Shown here: one piece after another, positions 1 to 9,315 of the stretch
Position numbering within the stretch: position 1 is the first letter of the stretch
Layout of the letters: the number at the start of each line of letters is the position of its first letter
Position numbers and translations under genes: made by a program
Notes under the pieces: generated by a model
Seen by the model: only the letters and a program-made list of their open reading frames with translations
Database searches by the model: none
Told to the model about the DNA's origin: nothing
DNA from: Marinicella rhabdoformis
GTDB taxonomy: Bacteria; Pseudomonadota; Gammaproteobacteria; Xanthomonadales; Marinicellaceae
Direction of reading: 5' to 3'
Assembly: GCF_009671245.1 (NCBI RefSeq)
Contig: NZ_VTFS01000009.1
Coordinates: 1,657 to 33,666 of the forward strand
DNA: 32,010 nucleotides

Positions 1-703
1 CACAGTTCATGATGGTGTGACAACGGTATACTTTGAAAGGATCTTCCAAATCTTCCAATCGCTCGCCAGTGTATTCATCACGCGAGTCAGCCAACCAGCG
101 GTAAGACTGCAATAAAACTGCAGGACCCAAATAGCGGTCGCCATTCCACCAGTAACTGGGACATGAGGTTTGACAACAGGCACACAAAATACACTCGTAC
201 AAACCGTCTAATTTTTCACGGTCTTCAATTGATTGTAAACGTTCTTTATCAGGCAATGGTACTGAGTCAGTTTGCATCCAAGGCTTGATTGAAGCGTATT
301 GGGCATAGAAGTGTGTTAAATCTGGCACCAAGTCTCTGATGACTTCCATGTGTGGCAAAGGATAGATGGCAATTTCTTTGCCTTTAAAGCCTTTGATCGA
401 GGTGGTACATGCCAAAGTGTTCGTGCCGTTGATGTTCATGGCACATGAGCCACAAATGCCTTCACGACAAGAACGTCTGAATGCCACAGTGGAATCCATT
501 TCGTCTTTGATTTTAATCAAAGCATCCAGAACCATTGGGCCACATGAGTCTAAATCGACTTCATAGCTGTCAGTTCTTGGGTTTTGCCCATCATCTGGTG
601 ACCAACGGTAAACTTTGACCGTGGTTGTGTTTTTCGCACCTTCAGATTTATGGTGTTTTCCTTTTTGGACTCTTGAGTTTTTAGGTAATCTAAATTCAGC
701 CAT
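1..703 (-). CDS. sdhB: succinate dehydrogenase iron-sulfur subunit SdhB (partial, C-terminus beyond left edge)
   Basis: SdhB carries the [2Fe-2S], [4Fe-4S] and [3Fe-4S] clusters that pass electrons from SdhA to ubiquinone in respiratory complex II, on the cytoplasmic face of the inner membrane. I translated this from the minus strand: it starts at ATG 703 ([10 protein letters not shown]) behind a good AGAGGATATT ribosome site and stays open to the window edge, about 234 of the usual ~235-260 residues. The plant-type ferredoxin motif CREGICGSC lies near residue 75-83, and the second cluster motif [12 protein letters not shown] follows in the C-terminal half. The start lies 14 bp after the sdhA stop, so it is the last visible gene of the operon. 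The stop codon and terminator are not visible. Confidence 0.95.
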   Translation of the reverse strand, partial: MAEFRLPKNSRVQKGKHHKSEGAKNTTTVKVYRWSPDDGQNPRTDSYEVDLDSCGPMVLDALIKIKDEMDSTVAFRRSCREGICGSCAMNINGTNTLACTTSIKGFKGKEIAIYPLPHMEVIRDLVPDLTHFYAQYASIKPWMQTDSVPLPDKERLQSIEDREKLDGLYECILCACCQTSCPSYWWNGDRYLGPAVLLQSYRWLADSRDEYTGERLEDLEDPFKVYRCHTIMNC

Positions 704-717
704 AATATCCTCTATTA

Positions 718-2517
718 TCAGTAAACACGCGGTTTAGGTGGAATCACTTCACACTCGTCTGACAGTGTGTACATGTGAACGGGGCGGTAATCGAATGAAA
801 TGTCGCCATTGCCATCAATATAGGTCAATGTGTGCTTCATCCATTCATCGTCATTTCTGTCTGGGAAGTCTTCGCGGGCATGTGCACCGCGAGATTCTTT
901 GCGGTTTTCAGCAGAAAACATGGTGACTTTGGCTTGAATCATCAGGTTTTGTAACTCTAAAGTTTCTACCAAATCGGTGTTCCAAACCATGGTCTCATCA
1001 CTGACGTGTAGATCACCAATTTTAGCCGCTGTGGCTGCAATCTGGTCACAACCTTCTTGTAACACTTCGCCAGTTCTGAATACTGCTGCATTATTTTGCA
1101 TGATTTTTTGCATTTCCAGACGCAAGTCAGCCGTTTTGATGCTGCCTTTTGCATGTCGTGTTTTGTCTAAGTTTTCCAATGACTTGTCCAAAGCATCAGC
1201 AGGCAATTCGGTGTGGTTGGTACCTGGCTTGATGATTTCACCACAACGATCGGCTACCGCACGACCAAACACAATCAAATCTAATAACGAGTTAGAACCC
1301 AAACGGTTCGCGCCGTGTACTGATACACATGCTGCCTCACCAATGGCGAACAAACCTGGAACCACTTTATCAGGGTCATCACCGTCTTTGGTTACCACTT
1401 CACCGTGGTAATTGGTCGGAATACCGCCCATGTTGTAATGAACTGTTGGAATCACTGGGATCGGCTCTTTGGCCACATCGACACCTGCGAAAATTTCAGC
1501 AGATTCAGCAATACCTGGTAAACGCTTGTTGATCACGTCCGCACCCAAATGCTCCAAATGCAAGTGAATGTGATCGTTTTCAGCGCCAACACCACGGCCT
1601 TCGCGAATTTCTATGGTCATTGAACGTGATACCACATCACGTGATGCCAAATCTTTGGCATTCGGTGCATAGCGTTCCATAAAGCGTTCGCCTTTCGAGT
1701 TGGTCAAGAAACCACCCTCGCCACGCACGCCTTCAGTTATCAAACAACCTGCACCATAAATACCGGTTGGGTGGAATTGTACGAATTCCATGTCTTGTAA
1801 TGGTAAGCCAGCGCGTAACACCATGGCATTACCATCGCCTGTACAGGTGTGAGCCGAAGTACAAGAGAAGTATGCACGACCATAACCACCAGTGGCCAAA
1901 ATAACCGCATGACCTCGGAATAAATGTAATGTACCGTCAGCCAGGTTCCAAGCCAACACACCCTTACATTCGCCGTCTTCCATCACCAGGTCAATGGCGA
2001 AGTATTCAATAAAGAATGACGCATCATGCTTTAATGATTGTTGATACAAAGTATGCAAAATCGCATGACCTGTTCTGTCAGCTGCTGCGCAAGTTCTTTG
2101 AGCTGTGCCTTCACCGAAGTTGGTGGTCATGCCACCAAAAGGTCTTTGGTAAATTTTACCTTCTTCAGTACGTGAAAATGGCACGCCGTAATGTTCCAAT
2201 TCAACAACCGAAGGTACCGCTTCACGACACATGTATTCAATCGCGTCTTGATCGCCTAACCAGTCCGAACCTTTGATGGTATCGTACATGTGCCAGCGCC
2301 AATCGTCTTCACCCATGTTACCCAAAGAAGCAGACATGCCGCCTTGTGCCGCAACAGTATGTGAACGTGTTGGGAATACTTTAGTGATACAGGCTGTTTT
2401 CAGGCCTTTTGTCGCTAAACCCATGGTGGCACGTAATCCAGCGCCGCCAGCGCCAACCACAATGGCGTCAAATTTGTGTTCTGTGATTTTATATTTTTTC
2501 TTAATTTCTGGGCTCAT
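718..2517 (-). CDS. sdhA: succinate dehydrogenase flavoprotein subunit SdhA
   Basis: Catalytic subunit of complex II, oxidising succinate to fumarate with covalently bound FAD. The 599-residue length is typical. The N-terminal dinucleotide motif [11 protein letters not shown] is at residues 20-30, and the covalent-FAD histidine is H53 in [10 protein letters not shown]. The substrate-binding stretch [10 protein letters not shown] and the C-terminal [15 protein letters not shown], both conserved in SdhA, are present. The ATG at 2517 is only 4 bp beyond the sdhD stop, with AGGA in the end of sdhD as its ribosome site, so translation is probably coupled. The next gene is sdhB, 14 bp downstream. 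Nothing unusual was seen. Confidence 0.98.
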   Translation of the reverse strand: MSPEIKKKYKITEHKFDAIVVGAGGAGLRATMGLATKGLKTACITKVFPTRSHTVAAQGGMSASLGNMGEDDWRWHMYDTIKGSDWLGDQDAIEYMCREAVPSVVELEHYGVPFSRTEEGKIYQRPFGGMTTNFGEGTAQRTCAAADRTGHAILHTLYQQSLKHDASFFIEYFAIDLVMEDGECKGVLAWNLADGTLHLFRGHAVILATGGYGRAYFSCTSAHTCTGDGNAMVLRAGLPLQDMEFVQFHPTGIYGAGCLITEGVRGEGGFLTNSKGERFMERYAPNAKDLASRDVVSRSMTIEIREGRGVGAENDHIHLHLEHLGADVINKRLPGIAESAEIFAGVDVAKEPIPVIPTVHYNMGGIPTNYHGEVVTKDGDDPDKVVPGLFAIGEAACVSVHGANRLGSNSLLDLIVFGRAVADRCGEIIKPGTNHTELPADALDKSLENLDKTRHAKGSIKTADLRLEMQKIMQNNAAVFRTGEVLQEGCDQIAATAAKIGDLHVSDETMVWNTDLVETLELQNLMIQAKVTMFSAENRKESRGAHAREDFPDRNDDEWMKHTLTYIDGNGDISFDYRPVHMYTLSDECEVIPPKPRVY

Positions 2518-2521
2518 GGGA

Positions 2522-2914
2522 TTATCCTAATAAAATGCTTGCCACTGAATAAATGCTGACCATCATCATGACAATCATCAATACCATGGTCAAAAATCGT
2601 AAGGTGAGGTTTACCGCATGGTTATGGACATAGTCTTCCAATACCACTTGGATACCTAATGCGCCATGATAACTTGCAGCCAATGCGAATAATAATGTGA
2701 CAATACCGTTGAAAGGATGACTCATCCAAGTCACCACAACTGAAGCATCAGTGATTTCCAATGCTGTTAAAGATATCAACAAGTACAGTCCACAAGGTAT
2801 CAATAAGGTACCGGTTATCCTTTGCATCCACCAATGACCAAAGCCACTTTTTGACGCCCCTAAACCTTTAACCCTTTTGGTGTCAGATCTAAACTTCATA
2901 GATTCATTACTCAT
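2522..2914 (-). CDS. sdhD: succinate dehydrogenase membrane anchor SdhD
   Basis: Small hydrophobic anchor of complex II; with SdhC it binds heme b and the quinone and fixes SdhAB to the inner membrane. The 130 residues contain three hydrophobic helices (about 35-53, 68-90 and 104-128). The heme-ligand histidine is H83 (YHGALGIQ) and is followed by the conserved D94-Y95 pair, as in the E. coli H-x10-DY arrangement. It lies 9 bp after sdhC and 4 bp before sdhA in the same operon. The N-terminal ~28 residues are basic and cytoplasmic. Confidence 0.95.
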   Translation of the reverse strand: MSNESMKFRSDTKRVKGLGASKSGFGHWWMQRITGTLLIPCGLYLLISLTALEITDASVVVTWMSHPFNGIVTLLFALAASYHGALGIQVVLEDYVHNHAVNLTLRFLTMVLMIVMMMVSIYSVASILLG

Positions 2915-2923
2915 GGTGACTCC

Positions 2924-3301
2924 TTATCGTCCTAAAACGTAAACTAAAGCAGTCAATAAAGCTGCACCCAAAATTACCATATAACCTGATCGGTAAACGG
3001 CCGGGATTGAATATCCCTTTCCTGCGTCCCAAAACAAATGACGGATGCCATTACATAGGTGGTACGCGAAGGCAAATACCCAAACGTAAAAAATGACACA
3101 ACCCAGCGTTGTTTGGACAAAACCAATCATTTCATTAGCCATACCTGGTGATTTAGCCAAACTGAAAAGCCAATAAACAAAAATAACCAACCCCAGGGAC
3201 AAAAACAGTCCTGTAAGGCGGTGAGTGATTGACATCATTGAAGTCAATTGGGGCTTATACACCTGCAAATGCGGTGACAGCGGTCTTTGTGGTTTACTCA
3301 T
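2924..3301 (-). CDS. sdhC: succinate dehydrogenase cytochrome b556 subunit SdhC
   Basis: Heme b and ubiquinone-binding anchor of complex II. The N-terminal signature RPLSPHLQVYKPQ (residues 6-18) and SITHRLTG (24-31) are diagnostic; S24 and R28 match the E. coli quinone-site residues S27 and R31. The heme ligand motif HLCNGIRHLFWD starts at H81. Three membrane helices are evident (about 31-50, 61-82 and 104-123). At 125 residues it has normal length. It sits between the SDHAF4-like gene (21 bp upstream) and sdhD. Confidence 0.96.
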   Translation of the reverse strand: MSKPQRPLSPHLQVYKPQLTSMMSITHRLTGLFLSLGLVIFVYWLFSLAKSPGMANEMIGFVQTTLGCVIFYVWVFAFAYHLCNGIRHLFWDAGKGYSIPAVYRSGYMVILGAALLTALVYVLGR

Positions 3302-3322
3302 GAATTACCTGTCGAAAAGGTT

Positions 3323-3502
3323 TTAAAAATCGATACAACGCCCGTTTTTTTCCCAATCACCAAATCGTGTGGGATCTAAACCGTCTTTTCTGCCGCCATA
3401 TTCTTTTGCATTTTCTGCTTGAGGTTTTTGACTGGCCTTGTCTTTGTTTTTATCAGAATTTTTTATTGTGTCCTGAGACTTGTTTTCTGTGTTTTCAGAC
3501 AT
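3323..3502 (-). CDS. SDHAF4/DUF1674 family succinate dehydrogenase assembly factor
   Basis: Small protein of 59 residues. Its C-terminal half, EYGGRKDGLDPTRFGDWEK then NGRCIDF, is the DUF1674/SDHAF4 signature (consensus GG..GPEPTRYGDWE..G...DF). In mitochondria SDHAF4 binds flavinylated SdhA and promotes its joining with SdhB; a similar role is inferred here and strongly supported by its place as first gene of the sdh operon, 21 bp before sdhC. The N-terminal half is Lys/Asn/Glu/Gln-rich and probably disordered. I chose ATG 3502 rather than an upstream GTG at 3526, because the best promoter would start transcription at about 3525 and the extra eight residues match nothing in the family. Confidence 0.85.
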   Translation of the reverse strand: MSENTENKSQDTIKNSDKNKDKASQKPQAENAKEYGGRKDGLDPTRFGDWEKNGRCIDF

Positions 3503-3531
3503 ATTAATGACAACGTTTACGTTCACGTGGC

Positions 3532-3560
3532 ATTATAAGCCAAACCCACCTTTTTTTAAA
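3532..3560 (-). promoter_or_regulatory. predicted sigma70 promoter of the sdh operon
   Basis: On the minus strand a perfect TATAAT (3537-3532) lies 17 bp downstream of TTTAAA (3560-3555, four of six matches to TTGACA). Transcription would begin near 3525, giving a leader of about 23 nt before the ATG at 3502. It lies in the 68-bp gap between the divergent sdh operon and the ygfZ-like gene. Confidence 0.55.
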
Positions 3561-3570
3561 GATACAAACC

Positions 3571-4248
3571 ATGACAAGTTTTCAATCTATCGACATCATT
3601 CAACTCAAAGGCAGTGAATGCTTCACATTTCTTAACAACCAAGCCATCAGTAAAATAGAACCGGCATCAGCCATCACGTGCAGTTATTCAAGTATTTGTA
3701 ACCCCAAAGGCAGAATTTTATTCAGTTTTTTTGTCATCCTGCATAAGAACCAAATAGAAATTGCAATTAACAACACCATGTCCGAAGAGTTATTGATGTA
3801 TTTAAATATGCGTCGTTTTCGGATGGATGTCCAGATTGAACGATTGGATGGAAAAACACTGTGTATGATTGAAGGTGGCATTAAAAAAAACCAATATCCA
3901 TTGGTGGTTTGTGACAAAAGCACCGACTCGACATCCGAAGAAATTTGGCCAACGTTATTTTCATGGGGCTTGCCTTTTATTACCAAATCATATCAAGAAA
4001 AACACATACCCCAGCATGTCAACCTGGATCAACTTAACGTCATTGACTTCAAAAAAGGCTGTTACCCTGGACAAGAAATCATAGCCCGATTACATTTTTT
4101 GGGTGAAGTTAAAAAAAGGATGCAATTAATTCATGTCAACCCAAACAACACCGAAGAACCTAACACACCAGTTAATGGGAAAATAGTCTGGTGCTCTGAT
4201 GCACATGAAATTGATGGTAAACACTTACGGCAAGCTGTTGTCTCTTAA
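3571..4248 (+). CDS. ygfZ: YgfZ/GcvT-like folate-binding protein, Fe-S cluster maintenance factor
   Basis: Member of the YgfZ (IBA57-like) family, which binds folate and supports assembly or repair of Fe-S enzymes. The hallmark K-G-C-Y-x-G-Q-E motif is present as KKGCYPGQEIIARL near residues 161-174, followed by a short C-terminal beta domain. At 225 residues it is shorter than E. coli YgfZ (326), mostly because the C-terminal domain is reduced. It diverges from the sdh operon, so a factor for Fe-S protein maturation adjoins genes for an Fe-S respiratory enzyme; shared regulation is inference. The ATG at 3571 is preceded by a weak AAAGA. Confidence 0.85.
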   Translation: MTSFQSIDIIQLKGSECFTFLNNQAISKIEPASAITCSYSSICNPKGRILFSFFVILHKNQIEIAINNTMSEELLMYLNMRRFRMDVQIERLDGKTLCMIEGGIKKNQYPLVVCDKSTDSTSEEIWPTLFSWGLPFITKSYQEKHIPQHVNLDQLNVIDFKKGCYPGQEIIARLHFLGEVKKRMQLIHVNPNNTEEPNTPVNGKIVWCSDAHEIDGKHLRQAVVS

Positions 4249-4324
4249 TTGAAATAGTCGCTATAAATATTTGAACACTTTGTCTTTTTTTGTTATATTT
4301 AATTCATACAACGGAAATAAATAT

Positions 4325-5122
4325 ATGAACAGCACAATCAAATTATTGACCTGCCTCGTGTTACTCAGCACATCCTTTGTTACTCGTGCTCAAACAGTCA
4401 CACTTGCAGTTGAGGCTACATTTCCATCCGAACAAGCAACTTTTGTATACGAACCCTTAAAACGATATTTAGAAAGCAAGACCGGCTTCACGGTCAATAT
4501 TGAGGTTAAAGACAACTATTACTTTTATTGGCGTGCTGCCAAAAATGAAACACCTGAATTCACATTAGACGCCTCTCACGTCGCTGCTTACAGGATGGAA
4601 GAGAAAGGTTATATACCAGTTGCCACAGTACAAGAAGAAATCAGGTACCATTTAATTTCTGATTTTGAACCTGCAGAAGGTCAAGCAATTGATGCATTTT
4701 TGGTGGGCAAAAGTGTTGTGATGCTGCCCAACCCTAACATGGCCTCTTTGCTGTTCGACCAGTGGTTTACAGATTTATTCTTACAACCAACCAAAGTGGT
4801 TTCAGCACTTTCTTGGGAAGATGTCATGGAGCAAGTGTTTGCACAAACAGCACAAGCTGCCATTGTTCCTTCATCAGTGTATGAAATCTATTCAAATTTA
4901 TTAGAGCTCAAAGTCAGCGACCCCATGCCAGGCCTCACCTTTTTAGCCGCTCCACATGTAGACTCAGGCACCCGTGAAAATTTTAAAAAGGCCATAATGG
5001 CCATTGGGGAAACAGATGAAACTTTTGATATTTTGGCAGAATTGAATACAGATGGTTTTATTGAAGTTGATAAAGAAAAATATAAAGACCTGTCCCAATT
5101 CTTAACCAGGCTGCTGTATTAA
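4325..5122 (+). CDS. periplasmic substrate-binding protein, PhnD/phosphonate-binding-like
   Basis: The frame is open from 4271, but I place the start at ATG 4325, which has ACGGAAAT ahead of it and opens a clear signal peptide (MNSTIKLLTCLVLLSTSFVTRA, cleaved before QTVTLAVE). The mature part, about 243 residues, follows the type II periplasmic binding fold of the PhnD/SBP-like group: TFPSEQ...EPLKRYLESKTGFTVNIEVK, DASHVAAYRMEEKGYIPVATV, and VDSGTRENFKKAI near the C-terminus. No permease or ATPase gene is nearby, so it is an orphan binding protein; the ligand is unknown. It may be expressed with the small PilZ-like gene 95 bp downstream. Confidence 0.6.
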   Translation: MNSTIKLLTCLVLLSTSFVTRAQTVTLAVEATFPSEQATFVYEPLKRYLESKTGFTVNIEVKDNYYFYWRAAKNETPEFTLDASHVAAYRMEEKGYIPVATVQEEIRYHLISDFEPAEGQAIDAFLVGKSVVMLPNPNMASLLFDQWFTDLFLQPTKVVSALSWEDVMEQVFAQTAQAAIVPSSVYEIYSNLLELKVSDPMPGLTFLAAPHVDSGTRENFKKAIMAIGETDETFDILAELNTDGFIEVDKEKYKDLSQFLTRLLY

Positions 5123-5217
5123 TGGCAAATAATCTCAGTAATGTGAATTACTGCGCAAAAACAAAGCAATCTTATCGAATAATATCAATGGCTTGAAAAC
5201 AGTTATTCCAAACTGAA

Positions 5218-5607
5218 ATGATACTAATGGAAAGCGCAAACATACCAACAGAAGTCAATACCATTCAGTTCGCTACAACTGTACAGCTTTATTCGGGTAT
5301 GGATTGCTTAGAAACTGAAATTCACAGCCTTTCTTTAATGTCTGCTCACCTGTCTATCCCCAAAGGTCGGGACATAAAAACCAAAGAAATATACCGCCTT
5401 AACATTCCCATAGAAGGCGCCAGAGCCATCGCAATGAGTGTCATGGTTACACAAGTAGGTGCTGATACATTTGATGTTAAATGGACACAAATCGACATGG
5501 AAAGTTTCGCCATTTTAAAACGCACCATTGAATTGAATTCAAACCTTAAAAATCAAGTTCGCAACGACATCAAAAACCTTGTGGTTAACGGTGAACTCTC
5601 CGCCTGA
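5218..5607 (+). CDS. small PilZ-domain-like protein without canonical c-di-GMP motifs
   Basis: The 129-residue protein has a strand-rich pattern like a PilZ barrel: an early LETEIHSLSLMSAHLSIPKG stretch where PilZ proteins carry (D/N)xSxxG, then IYRLNIPIE, AIAMSVMVTQVGADTFDVKWTQI, and a final amphipathic helix beginning ESFAILKRTIE. The RxxxR and (D/N)xSxxG motifs that bind c-di-GMP are not recognisable, so if it is PilZ-like it is a non-binding or degenerate form. A second start at ATG 5227 is possible; neither has a clear ribosome site. Its stop codon directly abuts the stop of the convergent methyltransferase gene. Function unknown. Confidence 0.5.
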   Translation: MILMESANIPTEVNTIQFATTVQLYSGMDCLETEIHSLSLMSAHLSIPKGRDIKTKEIYRLNIPIEGARAIAMSVMVTQVGADTFDVKWTQIDMESFAILKRTIELNSNLKNQVRNDIKNLVVNGELSA

Positions 5608-6384
5608 TTACTTTTCAGCAACGATGTAACATACCCAACCTGCATCAGCTGTGCCTTGTTTCGATTTGCAATATACACCATCACCCTCACCTGTCTTTTC
5701 GTCAGTTCCTTCCCAGTAAACATCAGCAGTTTTAAATCCGGCAGTTAATAACATTTCAGTGATTTCTGGCAATGTCCACAAACGCCAATAATAATCAAAT
5801 GCCTTGTTCATACGAACACCTTCATCGGTTTCAAAGTGAATATAACATTGCATTTCAGAGTTTATGGGATTGAAACTGGCTTGCTCCCAAATATAGGTAA
5901 AACCATCACACTCTCGCTCTTCCACCAGTTCTTTGGCAGCTTCATAACCACCAAAGGCGTCTAAAAAGAACACACCATCTTCATTTAAAGAATCTTTAAC
6001 TGATCGAAAATATTGCAACATCAAATCACGCTGCATAAAAATGAAATAACTGAAATTCATGGCCAAAACCACATCCAACTTTTTCACAGGCGCTTCCATC
6101 ACATCAGCTTGTGACAATTGTATCCGTGCTTGTTGTGAACCCGTCATTGCTGCAATGTTATTGTTTTCACCCCACTGCATGACCAACGGATCCAAATCAA
6201 CACCCCATGCTTGTTTATCGTCAGCACGCTGAACCCACTCACAAGCGGTTTGTGCTGTACCACAAAAATCTTCCCTTAATGTGATGGCGTCACGGCCTTT
6301 AAGCTGCTTATAAGTGGCTTCAACAAAATCAATTTCTGCTTCAACACACTGAACTGAATTTTGATAAAAATAATGCTTATCCAT
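5608..6384 (-). CDS. class I SAM-dependent methyltransferase
   Basis: The 258-residue cytoplasmic protein has a Rossmann methyltransferase core. LREDFCGTAQTACEW (residues 36-50) is the motif I region as seen in one bacterial methyltransferase group, followed by WGVDLDP (acidic residue for the SAM ribose), the strand KKLDVVLAMNFSYFIF, and FFLDAFGGYEA. The C-terminal half has a beta-rich lid with DYYWRLWTLPEITEMLLTAGF, typical of small-molecule methyltransferases. The substrate is not identifiable. It lies 31 bp downstream of korB on the same strand and may be the last gene of that transcription unit. AAAGGAAT precedes the ATG. Confidence 0.75.
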   Translation of the reverse strand: MDKHYFYQNSVQCVEAEIDFVEATYKQLKGRDAITLREDFCGTAQTACEWVQRADDKQAWGVDLDPLVMQWGENNNIAAMTGSQQARIQLSQADVMEAPVKKLDVVLAMNFSYFIFMQRDLMLQYFRSVKDSLNEDGVFFLDAFGGYEAAKELVEERECDGFTYIWEQASFNPINSEMQCYIHFETDEGVRMNKAFDYYWRLWTLPEITEMLLTAGFKTADVYWEGTDEKTGEGDGVYCKSKQGTADAGWVCYIVAEK

Positions 6385-6415
6385 GTCTTTAATTATTCCT
6401 TTGGTTTAAATTTTA

Positions 6416-7468
6416 TTACCTCAAACTGGCATTCAATGCATCGAGTACAGTTGAACCTGGACACAATTCAGATTGCGCCAGGCTGTTTAGGGCTTGATCA
6501 GATGTGTTGATTCTGCCGTGGGTGTCAGATTCAGACTCATTTAAATACATCAACCCAGTGAGTATTTTTTGCTGCATTTTAACGGTTTCAATGCGATTAA
6601 TGGCTTCTTTTCTGCAACTTAAGTCATAATCATGTTGGTTCTTTTGTAGCGTCAAAGCACTGCCATCGTGCATAGCAACAGTTCGTGAACTGCCTTCAGG
6701 GTAATCCACAGTGATTTCGCTTTGATGCGGAATAAAATCAATCGTTCCTGTGGCCTCCATGTGATCACGCACCCATTCATATCCTTTGGTAGAATTTGGC
6801 GTGTTATTGAAGGTAACACAAGGGGAAACCACATCAATGAATGCAAAGCCATTATGTTTAATCGCTGCTTTGATTAACGGCACCAGTTGTTTTTTATCTC
6901 CCGAAAAGCTGCGGGCCACCATCCCTGCTCCCAATTGTAGGGCCAGTTCGCACAAATCAATTGAATCAAAAGGTGATGGCACACCCTTCTTACCCGCAGA
7001 ACCTTTGTCTGCTGTGGCTGAATCCTGGCCTTTGGTCAAACCATAACAACCATTATTCATGACAATATAAACCATATTTAAATTGCGTCTGACCACGTGA
7101 GCAAACTGGCCCATGCCGATTGATGCCGTGTCACCGTCACCAGAAACGCCTATATACAACAGGTCTTTATTGGCCATGTTAGCACCTGTAGTCACTGATG
7201 GCATGCGGCCATGAACTGAGTTAAAACCATGGGCCTTGCCCAAAAAATAGGTTGGCGTTTTGGATGAACAACCGATGCCTGAAATTTTGGCTATTTTATG
7301 CGGTTCTAAATTCAACTCAAAGCATGACTTAATGATGGATGCACTGATGGAATCATGACCACAACCGGCACATAAAGTTGACAGCGCACCTTCATAATTC
7401 TTAATCGAAAACCCACGTTCATTGGTATGATTTTCTGGGTGTCTGAAGTTAGGTCTAATAAAAGTCAT
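6416..7468 (-). CDS. korB: 2-oxoacid:ferredoxin oxidoreductase beta subunit (KorB-like)
   Basis: Thiamine-diphosphate subunit that, with KorA, decarboxylates a 2-oxoacid with CoA to an acyl-CoA and reduces ferredoxin. The thiamine-diphosphate motif GDGDTASIGMGQ starts near residue 110 and ends at NN (138-139) in VMNNGCYGLTKGQ. Cysteines for a [4Fe-4S] cluster are C33 and C36 (CAGCGHDS), C67 (GIGCSS) and a later one in VVSPCVTF. At 350 residues with an extended C-terminus it resembles the actinobacterial-type KorB (2-oxoglutarate-specific) more than pyruvate enzymes; the substrate is inference. It overlaps korA by 4 bp (ATGA). Confidence 0.9.
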   Translation of the reverse strand: MTFIRPNFRHPENHTNERGFSIKNYEGALSTLCAGCGHDSISASIIKSCFELNLEPHKIAKISGIGCSSKTPTYFLGKAHGFNSVHGRMPSVTTGANMANKDLLYIGVSGDGDTASIGMGQFAHVVRRNLNMVYIVMNNGCYGLTKGQDSATADKGSAGKKGVPSPFDSIDLCELALQLGAGMVARSFSGDKKQLVPLIKAAIKHNGFAFIDVVSPCVTFNNTPNSTKGYEWVRDHMEATGTIDFIPHQSEITVDYPEGSSRTVAMHDGSALTLQKNQHDYDLSCRKEAINRIETVKMQQKILTGLMYLNESESDTHGRINTSDQALNSLAQSELCPGSTVLDALNASLR

Positions 7469-9315
7469 GATGCTGTCTCCTGTTTAACGGCTTGCATTGT
7501 TTTAGGCGATAAATACTGACCAATGGAGTCAATCAAGAATTGCGCGGTGATGGGCATGCCATCTATATTCAAAATAGAAATCAATTTCTCAGGATTTGTG
7601 CTTAACTCATTGATAATCATTGTTTTCATTTGACCATCTCTGTTTTGTTCTATAACAAAAACTTGCTTGTGTTCTTTAACAAACTCATCCACTTCGGGAC
7701 CAAAAGGAAAAGCTTTAACTCGAATGGCATCCAAATCATTTTGCTGCCTTAAAGTATCTAATGCTTCTTCTGTGGCATAGGCACTGGTGCCAAAATATAA
7801 CACACCCATTTCACTCACATTTCCAGAAATTTCAGCTCGTGGCACCATGTTTTTGGCTGTGTTCCACTTGATCAATAAACGCTGCATGCCTTCGGCATAA
7901 ACCTCACCATCTTCAGTATATGCGGCATACTCATCATGCGAAGAACCACGCGTAAAAAAAGCACCTTTTTCTGAGTGTGTGCCTGGGATGGTTCGGTACG
8001 GAATGCCATCACCGTCTACATCAAGGTAGCGCCCCCAACGCTCAGGCAGCTCATCTAATTGCTGCAGGTTCAATACTTTGCCACGATCATAAATCTGAGC
8101 GTCATCCCAAGTAATCGGATCACACTGGTGGACATTCATGCCCAAATCTAAATCTGACATCAAAATCACAGGTGTTTGTAAACCTTCCGCTAAATCAAAA
8201 CTTTGCACCGTCATGTGAAAACACTCAGTCGGACTCGATGGAAAAAGTAGGACATGTTTTGTGTCACCATGTGAAGCATAAGCGGCAGCCAGCAAATCAG
8301 ATTGTTGCGTTCTGGTCGGCATTCCGGTACTTGGACCAGTACGTTGAATGTCCATTAACACCACAGGAATTTCTGAAAAATAAGCCAACCCCAAAAACTC
8401 ACTCATTAAAGAAACACCCGGTCCTGAAGTCGCGGTGAATGACCTCGCACCATTCCAGCTGGCACCAATGACTATTCCGACAGCTGCCAATTCATCTTCT
8501 GCTTGAATAATGGCGAACTTATTCTTACCGTCACCATCTACTCGATATTTATGGCAGTACTTTTCAAAGGCTTCAATCACAGAAGTTGATGGCGTAATGG
8601 GATACCAACCTGCAACTGTAGCACCAGCATAAACAGCACCTAAACCAGCTGCGTCATTGCCTTCCATTTGTATTTGATCACCATTCAAGTCACGCCGATG
8701 AATATTCAGACCACAACAACCAGTGAAATGTTCTTTGGCATAATCATAGCCCAGTAACAACGCCTTGATATTAGGTTCAATCAGCTTGGCTTTCTTGGCA
8801 AACTGAGACTTAATGGAAGCTTCAAAAACAGAAAAATCCATGTCAAACAAATAAGCCAAAGCCCCGACATAAATGATGTTCTTGAAAATCTGTCTGAGGC
8901 GCGGCTCTGTATAGTGCTCATTACAGATTGTGGTTAATGGGATACCAATTAATTGTATGTCTGTGCGTTGATAATGGTTTGGCAATCGTTTTGAAGAATC
9001 ATAGAAAAAATAGCCTCCCGGTAACAAATCTTGATAATCCCTGTCCATGGTTTGACCATTCACCGCCACAATAAAATCATAGCCTCCACGCCTGCCTAAA
9101 TAACCTGCTTCATTAACACGCACTTCAAACCAGGTTGGTAAGCCCTGAATGTTCGAAGGGAAAATATTTTTCGATGAAATGGGCACGCCAGAACGAAACA
9201 CCACTTTGCTGAATAAATTATTGGCTGAAGCCGAACCCGAACCATTCACATTAGCAAATCGGATGACAAAATCATTGGTTCCTTTAATCAATTTTTTACT
9301 GTTTGTACTGTTCAT
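7465..9315 (-). CDS. korA: 2-oxoacid:ferredoxin oxidoreductase alpha subunit with fused gamma domain (KorA-like)
   Basis: Large 616-residue subunit. Residues about 13-190 form the gamma domain that binds CoA-side substrates in separate-subunit enzymes (VIRFANVNGSGSASANNL, GYLGRRGGYDFIVAVNG). Residues about 218-600 form the alpha domain, with the hallmark YPITPST (238-244) contacting the 2-oxoacid and the family block TGPSTGMPTRTQQSDLL. The gamma-alpha fusion plus a ~350-residue beta subunit matches KorAB from actinobacteria, which act on 2-oxoglutarate. It overlaps both neighbours by 4 bp, so the three genes are translationally coupled. Confidence 0.9.
   Translation of the reverse strand: MNSTNSKKLIKGTNDFVIRFANVNGSGSASANNLFSKVVFRSGVPISSKNIFPSNIQGLPTWFEVRVNEAGYLGRRGGYDFIVAVNGQTMDRDYQDLLPGGYFFYDSSKRLPNHYQRTDIQLIGIPLTTICNEHYTEPRLRQIFKNIIYVGALAYLFDMDFSVFEASIKSQFAKKAKLIEPNIKALLLGYDYAKEHFTGCCGLNIHRRDLNGDQIQMEGNDAAGLGAVYAGATVAGWYPITPSTSVIEAFEKYCHKYRVDGDGKNKFAIIQAEDELAAVGIVIGASWNGARSFTATSGPGVSLMSEFLGLAYFSEIPVVLMDIQRTGPSTGMPTRTQQSDLLAAAYASHGDTKHVLLFPSSPTECFHMTVQSFDLAEGLQTPVILMSDLDLGMNVHQCDPITWDDAQIYDRGKVLNLQQLDELPERWGRYLDVDGDGIPYRTIPGTHSEKGAFFTRGSSHDEYAAYTEDGEVYAEGMQRLLIKWNTAKNMVPRAEISGNVSEMGVLYFGTSAYATEEALDTLRQQNDLDAIRVKAFPFGPEVDEFVKEHKQVFVIEQNRDGQMKTMIINELSTNPEKLISILNIDGMPITAQFLIDSIGQYLSPKTMQAVKQETAS

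Noticed and set aside
977-1411. 144-codon plus-strand frame
   Set aside because: Antisense shadow of sdhA with no domain or ribosome site.
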